A program made the position numbers and the translations under genes. Positions 1-5,369 of a DNA stretch of 5,851 bases are shown here, piece after piece. This DNA comes from Gemmatimonadota bacterium (GTDB lineage Bacteria > GCA-2686955): NCBI GenBank assembly GCA_026991065.1, contig JALXCG010000453.1, positions 1 to 5,851 on the forward strand, read 5' to 3'. A model generated the notes under the pieces. The model had not been told where the DNA came from and ran no database searches. It worked only from the letters and a program-made list of their open reading frames with translations. The stretch's first letter is position 1. Every line of letters starts with the position of its first letter.

Positions 1-395
1 ACACCCTGAACGCCGCCATCTCGCGCGTGTTTCCCGCAGTCGACCGCAACCACCTGGCGGTCTTCGAGGTGGACCTGCAGAACCCGCCGCGCACCTTCGT
101 CGCCGGCATGACGGTCGCCCTGGATGTCTCCTTTGCCGCCGCCGAAGGACTGTCGGTCCCCGTGGATGCCCTGCTGGAGGGCACCAACGGCAACTGGGTG
201 TTCAAAGTGCAGCAGCAGACCATCCATCCGGTCGCCGTGCAGGTCCTCTCCGCCGGCAGCGACTTTGTCGTCGTCAGCGGTGAACTGAGCACCGGAGACC
301 GCGTTGTGACCGCCCGCCCGTCGCGCCTGATGATGCTGAGTGACGGCCAGCAGGTGCGCCTGGCGACCCCGAACCAAGAGGGAGGCCGGCCATGA
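1..395 (+). CDS. RND efflux periplasmic adaptor (membrane fusion protein), C-terminal part
   Basis: This is the 3' end of a HlyD/AcrA-type periplasmic adaptor, which links an RND permease in the inner membrane to an outer-membrane channel. The reading frame (codons from base 3) is open to the left window edge, so the GTG at 27 is an internal valine codon and the true start lies outside. About 130 residues are visible. The segment with PPRTFVAGMTVALDV matches the end of the adaptor beta-barrel, where a 'G-M-x-V' turn is typical. It is followed by LSVPVDALLEG and NWVFKV, then GELSTGDRVVT and the tail DGQQVRLA, which form the membrane-proximal domain of this family. The stop overlaps the start of the downstream permease gene (ATGA), as expected for a co-translated operon pair. 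The lipoyl and hairpin domains and any signal peptide or lipobox are not in the window, so the substrate class cannot be read from this part. Confidence 0.9.
   Translation, partial: TLNAAISRVFPAVDRNHLAVFEVDLQNPPRTFVAGMTVALDVSFAAAEGLSVPVDALLEGTNGNWVFKVQQQTIHPVAVQVLSAGSDFVVVSGELSTGDRVVTARPSRLMMLSDGQQVRLATPNQEGGRP
378..385 (+). promoter_or_regulatory. Ribosome binding site of the RND permease gene
   Basis: The purine run GAGGGAGG ends 6 bases before the ATG at 392 and lies inside the last codons of the adaptor gene. With the ATGA overlap it fixes the permease start and suggests translational coupling of adaptor and permease. Confidence 0.75.
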
Positions 396-3300
396 GCATC
401 GTTGAATCCTACCTGCGCAAACCCCACCTTCTGATCTCGCTGGTTCTGCTCGCCGCGGTGGTTGGGTTCGTCGGCTTCAAGAAGATGCCGGTGAATCTCT
501 TTCCCGACTCCGAGCGCCCCCAGATCGCGGTGGTGACAGTGTTTCCCGGCGCCTCCTCCGCCGATGTCGAGAGCGATGTTTCCCGCACCATCGAAAAAGA
601 GGTCAACACCATCGACCTGGTGCGGCGGGTGGTTTCGGTCAGCAAGGATGAGGTCTCCGCGGTCACTGTGGAGTTCGAATATGAGAAGGGGCTGGACGCC
701 GCCGCTACCGACGTCGCCAACGCCCTGCAGAAGATCAAGGCGAAACTGCCGCCCAGCATCCGCCCGCCGATGCTCTTCAAGATCTCCTCCGCCACCGGCG
801 CGGTGATGACCCTGGCCCTGACCCCGCATCCAGACTCCCCGCTGGATCTCTCCATGGTCCGCCAGTTGGCCGACAACCAGATCAAAGAGAAGCTCCTGCA
901 GCTACCGGAGGTGGCCAATGTGGAGGTGTTCGGCGCCCACCAGCCGGTGATCCGCGTCGATCTCGATCGCGACCGCCTGGAGCGCAACCACCTGACCGCC
1001 TTGCAGGTGCGCCAGGCGCTCACCGCCTTCAACGCCAACCAACCGATCGGCCTGCTGATCACCGCCGAGAGCCAGTTCCTGGTCAAACGCACCGGCGAGT
1101 TTCAGCGCGTCGCCGAGGTGGGCGCGATACCGGTCGCCAACCGTCCCGGCGGCGCCGTCCACCTGCGCGATGTCGCGACCATCCGTCGCGGCGTCCTGGA
1201 GCCGCAGAGCGCCTATCACGGCAACGGCGCCCCCGCCATCGCCGTCAACATCCAGCGCGCCACCAGCGGCCACGCCCTCAACACCATCGCCGACGTCGCC
1301 GGCTACCTGCCGCAACTCGAGCAACAGTTCCCCGGCATCGACTTCACCATTCCCGACACCCAGGGCGAGCTGATCGAACTCTCGGTCGGCAACATGATCG
1401 ACGCGCTCCGCGACGCGGTGATCATGACCATCATCGTCATCTTTCTTTTCCTCGCCGACCTGCGCGGCATGTTGCTGGCGGCGATCAGCATCCCCTTCAC
1501 CTATCTGCTCACCTTCGCGGCGATGTGGGTGATCGGCTACGAATTCAACATGGTCACTCTGACCGCGATCATCATTGCCGTGGGCATGTTGCTCGACGAT
1601 GCCATCGTGGTGTTGGAAAACATAGAGCGACACTACCGGGAGGTAGCCAAGGATGTCCATGAAGCAGTGGTCGGCGGCACCGAGGAAGTGATGCTGGCGA
1701 TTTTCTCCGGCACCTACGCCACCGCGATGGTGCTGCTACCGATCATCTTCATCGGCGGCTATGTGCAGACAGTCCTGCGCCCGCTTTCGGTCAGCCTGGT
1801 GATCGCCCTGGCCGCATCCTACATCGTCTCGGTTACGGTGATCCCACTGCTCGCTCCGCTTCTGCTGCGGCGCAGTCACGGCGCCCATCGCAACACCCTC
1901 GAACGGATCGTCGGCAAGTTTCAGATCTACATCGTCGATCCGGTGCGCGAGTTCTATGTGCGCCTCACCACTTTCGCCCTGGATCACCGTCTTCCGTTCA
2001 TGGTCGCCGGGGTGATGATGACCATGGTCGCCGGCCGCCAGATGCCGCTGGTGGGCCGCGATCTGATGCCGCCGATGGACACCGGGATCATCAAAGTGGC
2101 CTTTGAAACCGATGCCAACACCTCACTGGCCGAGACCGAGGCAACCCTGAGCAGGATGGAGGAGCTGATCCGGGCGCGGCCCGAGGTAACCTCAGTCTCT
2201 TCGGTGATCGGCTCCGAACCGGCGGTGATCTCCTTCGGCGCCGGCCGCCTGCCGCAACAGGGCACCATCACCATTCACCTGCTGGATCGCTTTCACCGCG
2301 ACGCCTCGATCTGGGAGATCGAGGACGACCTCCGGCAACAGTTCCACACCCTCCCCGGCCTCAAGACCGCCGACGTCTTCGATTTCGGCGCCACCGCCCT
2401 CTCCAGCATCCGAGCCCCGGTCGATGTCATGATCTCCGGTCCCGACACCGCGGTCCTCGACCGCATCGGCAAGGATGTGGAGCAACGCCTGCGCGCCAAT
2501 CTGCACGACATCACTTCGATCTCGCGCAGTTGGTCCCTGGACAACCAGGAGATCACTTTCACCGCCGACCCGGAAAAACTGGCGCTTTACCAACTCTCGC
2601 CGGCGGTGCTGGCCGCGCAGCTCTCCTCTACGGTGCGCGGCATGCCGGGGTCCACTTTCCGCATCCCCAACCAGGATGGCCTGGCGGTGTGGCTCCAACT
2701 GCCGCCCGAGCAGCGTCGCAACATCGGCCAGGTGGCCGACTACAAGATCGCCACCCCCAAGGGAGAGGTCCCGCTCGGTCAGCTCGGAACGATCGGCCGC
2801 CAATGGATCAGCTCCGTGATCACCCGCCAGGGGCTGCAACGCACGCTGGACATTCAGGCCTACCGCGCCAAACGCCCGATCAGCCACATGCAAGAGGATG
2901 TGATGCAGGCGCTGGAGGGGCTGGAACTGCCCGCCGGTTACACCATCAGCCACGAAGGCGACATCAAACAGATGAACGAGTCGTTCGGTCGTCTGGGCGC
3001 CGCCCTGGCGCTCGGTATGTTGCTACTCTATTTCTCCCTGGTGCCGGCTTTCAAATCCTGGATCCACCCGCTGACCATCATGTCGGCGATTCCGTTGGCC
3101 CTGATCGGCGCCGCCTGGAGCATGCTGATCATGAACAAACACGGCTGCATGCCGTCGATGATGGGCATGATCCTGCTGGCCGGAATTGTGGTGAAAAACT
3201 CGATTCTGCTGATCGACTTCATCGCCGCCGCGCGTGACCGTGGCGACACCGTTCACGATGCGCTGATCGGCTCGGTCCGCGTCCGTACCCGCCCGATCCT

Positions 3301-3535
3301 GATGACTGCGGTGGGAACGTCGGTCGGCATGATCCCGATCGCGGCCGAGTGGGCGATCGGCCTGGAGCGTCTCTCACCGCTGGCGGTGGTGGCGATCGGC
3401 GGATTGATGGTCTCCACCTTCCTCACCATGGTCTATGTGCCGATTATCTACTCGCTCTTCGAGGACCTCGAAACAAAAGTGCGGAGCCTGATCGGCCGGA
3501 AGCGACACTTGGCCGAGCCCGGCGTCGCGGTCTGA
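392..3535 (+). CDS. RND multidrug-type efflux permease (AcrB-like, HAE family)
   Basis: This is a complete 1047-residue inner-membrane proton/drug antiporter subunit, the usual length for the AcrB class. TM1 is near residues 12-30. The first periplasmic porter half follows, then TM2-TM6 at about 341-494. A linker leads to TM7 (about 534-548), the second periplasmic half, and TM8-TM12 (about 868-1022). Family hallmarks are FPGASSADVE near 51, GMLLDDAIVVLENIERHY in TM4 with Asp402-Asp403 (equivalent to AcrB D407/D408), GIVVKNSILLIDF in TM10 with Lys935 (equivalent to AcrB K940), and RTRPILMTAVGTSVGM near 965. These show an intact proton relay and fit the hydrophobe/amphiphile type better than the heavy-metal CusA/CzcA type, which lacks the TM10 Lys-Asn pair. 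The ATG start is supported by the Shine-Dalgarno run and the 4-base overlap with the adaptor gene. The real substrate is unknown. No outer-membrane channel gene or regulator is in the window. Confidence 0.95.
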   Translation: MSIVESYLRKPHLLISLVLLAAVVGFVGFKKMPVNLFPDSERPQIAVVTVFPGASSADVESDVSRTIEKEVNTIDLVRRVVSVSKDEVSAVTVEFEYEKGLDAAATDVANALQKIKAKLPPSIRPPMLFKISSATGAVMTLALTPHPDSPLDLSMVRQLADNQIKEKLLQLPEVANVEVFGAHQPVIRVDLDRDRLERNHLTALQVRQALTAFNANQPIGLLITAESQFLVKRTGEFQRVAEVGAIPVANRPGGAVHLRDVATIRRGVLEPQSAYHGNGAPAIAVNIQRATSGHALNTIADVAGYLPQLEQQFPGIDFTIPDTQGELIELSVGNMIDALRDAVIMTIIVIFLFLADLRGMLLAAISIPFTYLLTFAAMWVIGYEFNMVTLTAIIIAVGMLLDDAIVVLENIERHYREVAKDVHEAVVGGTEEVMLAIFSGTYATAMVLLPIIFIGGYVQTVLRPLSVSLVIALAASYIVSVTVIPLLAPLLLRRSHGAHRNTLERIVGKFQIYIVDPVREFYVRLTTFALDHRLPFMVAGVMMTMVAGRQMPLVGRDLMPPMDTGIIKVAFETDANTSLAETEATLSRMEELIRARPEVTSVSSVIGSEPAVISFGAGRLPQQGTITIHLLDRFHRDASIWEIEDDLRQQFHTLPGLKTADVFDFGATALSSIRAPVDVMISGPDTAVLDRIGKDVEQRLRANLHDITSISRSWSLDNQEITFTADPEKLALYQLSPAVLAAQLSSTVRGMPGSTFRIPNQDGLAVWLQLPPEQRRNIGQVADYKIATPKGEVPLGQLGTIGRQWISSVITRQGLQRTLDIQAYRAKRPISHMQEDVMQALEGLELPAGYTISHEGDIKQMNESFGRLGAALALGMLLLYFSLVPAFKSWIHPLTIMSAIPLALIGAAWSMLIMNKHGCMPSMMGMILLAGIVVKNSILLIDFIAAARDRGDTVHDALIGSVRVRTRPILMTAVGTSVGMIPIAAEWAIGLERLSPLAVVAIGGLMVSTFLTMVYVPIIYSLFEDLETKVRSLIGRKRHLAEPGVAV

Positions 3536-3558
3536 CGACACTGCGGCCGCGGCTGCGC

Positions 3559-3584
3559 GACGGCGGTTCGTTTGAGCCGCCGTC
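3559..3584 (+). terminator. Perfect 11-bp hairpin behind the efflux operon
   Basis: The arms GACGGCGGTTC (3559-3569) and GAGCCGCCGTC (3574-3584) pair fully, with one G-T wobble, around the loop GTTT, starting 23 bases after the permease stop. There is no T run directly after it. A run of six T lies at 3618-3623, behind a second, bulged stem (CGCT/CCG/ATT at 3584-3595 against AATCGGAGCG at 3602-3611). The pair may act as tandem terminators, or the first stem may only protect the mRNA end. Position and pairing are seen directly; the terminator role is inferred. Confidence 0.5.
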
Positions 3585-3758
3585 GCTGCCGGATTGTCAG
3601 GAATCGGAGCGGGCGTCTTTTTTGTGTTGTGGTGCACCGGCAGCGCCCTGCTGAAAGCAGTTGCGCTGCGCCGGCCGCAGCCAGCGCCCCGCCCCGCCGG
3701 GTCGATGCTGAATGAGCCACTTCAGAGCGGAGCCGCGCTTTGGCTCCAGATCGGTCTT
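3585..3758. other. Intergenic stretch between convergent genes, no gene seen
   Basis: No reading frame here, on either strand, looks protein-like: the open frames are rich in Arg, Ala and Pro, as expected by chance in GC-rich DNA. It holds the T6 run at 3618-3623, a small CTGCT-GAA-AGCAG hairpin at 3648-3660, and a GGAGCC/GGCTCC 6-bp stem with a 7-base loop at 3729-3747. None is convincing as a regulatory element by itself. Confidence 0.4.
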
Positions 3759-3782
3759 CCGTCGCGTGGCCCGGCGCGACGG
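3759..3782 (-). terminator. Hairpin just beyond the ASPIC/UnbV relic stop codon
   Basis: CCGTCGCG (3759-3766) and CGCGACGG (3775-3782) form a perfect 8-bp stem with an 8-base loop. On the minus strand it begins 10 bases after the stop codon of the ASPIC/UnbV relic. No T run follows, so an intrinsic terminator is uncertain. Its position is what would be expected at the end of a gene that once terminated here. Confidence 0.4.
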
Positions 3783-3792
3783 TGGGCGGCTG

Positions 3793-3969
3793 CTACGGCT
3801 CCACAAACCCGATCTCCGGCTCATCGAGCACAAGCACCCGCTGCGCCGCCAGATTGATGCGGGTCTGCACCGCGCCCGAGGGCCAGTAGACCCGCAGGGT
3901 GTCGACAGAGACCGATTCGGCGAGCCCGAAATGAGCGATCGGCGGTCCCTGCCCGCCGCGGCCGCTTGG
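3793..3969 (-). pseudogene. ASPIC/UnbV domain relic (C-terminal half only)
   Basis: Read on the minus strand, this frame ends at TAG (3795-3793) and encodes a recognisable ASPIC/UnbV C-terminus. The order is GQGPPIAHFGLAESVSVDT, LRVYWPSGAVQT, then AAQRVLVLDEPE and a short tail GFVEP. In the family, the pattern is 'hFGLG...v..v.V.WPSG..q.....dq.l.v.E', which is matched step by step. This domain normally sits at the C-terminus of secreted FG-GAP/VCBS (CRTAC1-like) proteins. The N-terminal half of the domain is absent: upstream residues are low-complexity Gly/Arg/Pro, and the frame closes at a stop at 4044-4042 inside the neighbouring propeller gene. There is no ATG or usable ribosome binding site, so it cannot be an intact gene. 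It lies directly after the propeller gene, in a different frame. It may be a frameshifted and partly deleted former C-terminal domain of that protein, or the end of another deleted gene. The domain match is firm; its history is inferred. Confidence 0.7.
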
Positions 3970-3981
3970 GAACGCCCGCCA

Positions 3982-3993
3982 CCCCGGCCGGGG
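3982..3993. repeat. GC-only 12-base palindrome after the propeller gene
   Basis: The palindrome CCCCGGCCGGGG lies 15 bases beyond the stop of the FG-GAP gene, read on the minus strand. It could form a short stem of 4 bp with a 4-base loop. It is too short, and lacks a T run, so calling it a terminator is not justified. Confidence 0.3.
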
Positions 3994-4007
3994 GCGGACG
4001 CCGCGCT

Positions 4008-5177
4008 TTAGTTGTTGCGCAGAAAAACGGTCATGGTGCCGTCACCGGAGTTGCCCACCACCACATCGAGCGTGCCGTTGCCGTCCAGATCACCGCTCGC
4101 CAGCGACGTGGGGTCCGCCCCGACCGGCACGGCATAACGCTTGCTGCCGATGCCGCCCGCGCCATCATTGACCAGCCAGTTCACCACCGAACCGTAGTAG
4201 GTGGGAACCAGCAGATCGGCGTCGCTGTCGCCATCGACATCGGCGAAGCCGAGCGTGGTTGCCGGTTGGTCGAAAAGATAGGTGGAAGCGGCGGAGGAGT
4301 AGGCGCCGGAGTCGTTCAGGAAGAGTTCGACCACGTCGTTCAGCCCGGAACCCACCGCCAGATCGATCGCGCCATCGCCGTCGACATCGCCGAAAGCGAG
4401 TGTGGTGGGGCGCAGGTAGGCGGATTGGACCGCAGCCTGGGAGAAGAAACCGTCGCCGAGGTTGGTCAGGATCTTCACGCCATATTTGTAGGAAACAGCG
4501 AGATCGGGGGCGCCGTCGCCGTTCACATCGCCGCTGATCACCTCACGCGGGTATTTGCCGATGTAGTTGTTGCGCGGCGCGCCGAAGCTGCCGTCGCCGG
4601 CGTTGACCAGCACCGAAAGATTGGAGTCGAAATAGTTGGCGGTCATCAGATCGGCGTCGCCGTCATCATCAATGTCGGCCACCGCCAGGTCGAAGGGGTT
4701 GTAGCCGGTTTCGAAGAGGGTCTCGGCGCCGAACGTAGCATCCCCATTGTTGGGGACCACCGCGACATAGCTCTGCAGGTAGACCCCATCCACTGCCGCC
4801 GCGATGTCGATGTCACCATCGCCGTCGAAATCCGCCGCCGCGATCGCCGCGGGACGACTGCTCAGTGCGTAGAAGGCGCTTGTGCCGAAGCTGCCGCTGC
4901 CATCATTCAGTGAGACCGTGAAGCCGATCCCCTGCCAGGTCTGCGCCGCGGCATTGAACTGGCCGCGGGCGGCGGCGGCCAGGTCCAGGTCGCCATCACC
5001 GTCGAGATCGGCCAGGGTCACCGTGGCGGGGGCGGAGCTGAGTTCGTAGGAGGAGCGGCTGAAGGGGCGGCTGAATGCGGCCGTGGCGCCGGCCACTTCC
5101 AGAACGGCCAGGGCCAGGGGGAGCGTGTGAGAGAGAGTCAGTCTTCGGTTCCTGCTTCCGCGTTGGAGTGTGCGCAA
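4008..5177 (-). CDS. Secreted seven-repeat FG-GAP/VCBS beta-propeller protein
   Basis: The protein has about 389 residues and is predicted to be exported. From the chosen TTG start it has a basic n-region (RTLQRGSRNRR), a hydrophobic stretch LTLSHTLPLALAVLEVAGATA and a likely signal-peptidase site near residues 33-36. Seven calcium-loop motifs of the D-x-D-G-D-G-x-x-D type follow at about residues 57, 116, 168, 217, 264, 313 and 363 (for example DLDGDGDLDL, DFDGDGDIDI, DVDGDGAIDL, DLDGNGTLDV). They are spaced 47-59 residues apart, each preceded by a short 'x-P-x-x-(L/I)' strand and followed by a loop of the LNDGSGSFG kind. Seven units suit a complete seven-bladed integrin-alpha-like propeller. 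Such proteins act outside the cytoplasm, often in adhesion or surface binding, but the ligand here is unknown. No in-frame ATG exists near the N-terminus. TTG at 5177 is preferred because AAAGGA sits 8 bases upstream; a TTG at 5246 would add a charged tail before the signal peptide. No C-terminal sorting domain or anchor is visible. Confidence 0.88.
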   Translation of the reverse strand: MRTLQRGSRNRRLTLSHTLPLALAVLEVAGATAAFSRPFSRSSYELSSAPATVTLADLDGDGDLDLAAAARGQFNAAAQTWQGIGFTVSLNDGSGSFGTSAFYALSSRPAAIAAADFDGDGDIDIAAAVDGVYLQSYVAVVPNNGDATFGAETLFETGYNPFDLAVADIDDDGDADLMTANYFDSNLSVLVNAGDGSFGAPRNNYIGKYPREVISGDVNGDGAPDLAVSYKYGVKILTNLGDGFFSQAAVQSAYLRPTTLAFGDVDGDGAIDLAVGSGLNDVVELFLNDSGAYSSAASTYLFDQPATTLGFADVDGDSDADLLVPTYYGSVVNWLVNDGAGGIGSKRYAVPVGADPTSLASGDLDGNGTLDVVVGNSGDGTMTVFLRNN

Positions 5178-5185
5178 AGCGGTGT

Positions 5186-5191
5186 TCCTTT
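5186..5191 (-). promoter_or_regulatory. Ribosome binding site deciding a TTG start
   Basis: AAAGGA on the minus strand is followed by 8 bases and then TTG at 5177-5175, in frame with the signal peptide and propeller. The ATG at 5194-5192 overlaps this site but is in another frame and reaches a stop after 18 codons, so it is not the start of the propeller gene unless the sequence has a frameshift here. Confidence 0.55.
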
Positions 5192-5210
5192 CATGGCGTC
5201 TCCCCGGGGT

Positions 5211-5224
5211 GCTCCGCGCGGAGC
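5211..5224. repeat. 14-base palindrome in the leader of the propeller gene
   Basis: GCTCCGCGCGGAGC is a perfect palindrome, directly beside another one, CCCCGGGG at 5202-5209. As RNA the larger one could fold as a 5-bp stem with a GCGC loop, some 20 bases before the ribosome binding site. It could be an operator or an mRNA structure, or simply chance in GC-rich DNA. Confidence 0.3.
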
Positions 5225-5300
5225 CCCAACCGTTGTTCAAGAGCAATGGGTTGAAAACACGGCACCGGCCTGCCGCGGCGCGCTGAACCGCGCTGAAAAG

Positions 5301-5328
5301 AGAGTAGGTCGGACCCGGTGAATGTCAA
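5301..5328 (-). promoter_or_regulatory. Probable sigma-70-type promoter of the propeller gene
   Basis: On the minus strand TTGACA (5328-5323) is a perfect -35 box. After a 16-base spacer comes TACTCT (5306-5301), a moderate -10 box that keeps the first T-A and the last T. Transcription would start near 5294, giving a leader of roughly 115 bases before the TTG start. The element lies in the gap between the DUF202 stop and the propeller gene, so the propeller can be transcribed independently. The boxes are seen directly; activity is inferred. Confidence 0.5.
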
Positions 5329-5331
5329 GCG

Positions 5332-5344
5332 GCGGGCAGCCCGC
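5332..5344 (-). terminator. Small GC hairpin between DUF202 gene and promoter
   Basis: GCGGG and CCCGC pair around a 3-base loop, 25 bases after the DUF202 stop and 3 bases before the -35 box. There is no T run. It may be a weak end-of-transcript structure for DUF202 or part of a promoter-proximal operator. Support is positional only. Confidence 0.25.
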
Positions 5345-5369
5345 GTCCCCGTGTTCCCGTGCCCCGCCC

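Noticed and set aside
902-1660. Minus-strand open frame of 252 codons inside the permease gene
   Set aside because: It is rich in His, Asp, Gly and Ala and has no domain pattern. It lies fully opposite an unmistakable RND permease and arises from GC-rich codon bias.
2192-2953. Minus-strand open frame of 253 codons inside the permease gene
   Set aside because: It is an antisense shadow of the permease's second periplasmic half, with no recognisable domain and no credible ribosome binding site context.
2530-3237. Plus-strand open frame of 235 codons in another frame of the permease
   Set aside because: It is low-complexity Gly/Ala/Arg/Pro/His sequence typical of a shifted frame in GC-rich DNA. 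The permease frame is intact throughout this stretch.
3712-4011. Plus-strand open frame of 99 codons over the ASPIC/UnbV relic
   Set aside because: It reads the complement of the ASPIC/UnbV motifs and is Arg/Pro-rich. The minus-strand reading matches a known domain, so this one is a shadow.
3966-4913. Long plus-strand open frame of 315 codons opposite the propeller gene
   Set aside because: It is the antisense shadow of the FG-GAP repeats. Its repeated 'AVAVDIAESE'-like pattern is the mirror of the Asp/Gly-rich calcium loops, which leave the opposite strand free of stops. The minus-strand protein has a signal peptide and clear domain repeats, and this frame has neither.
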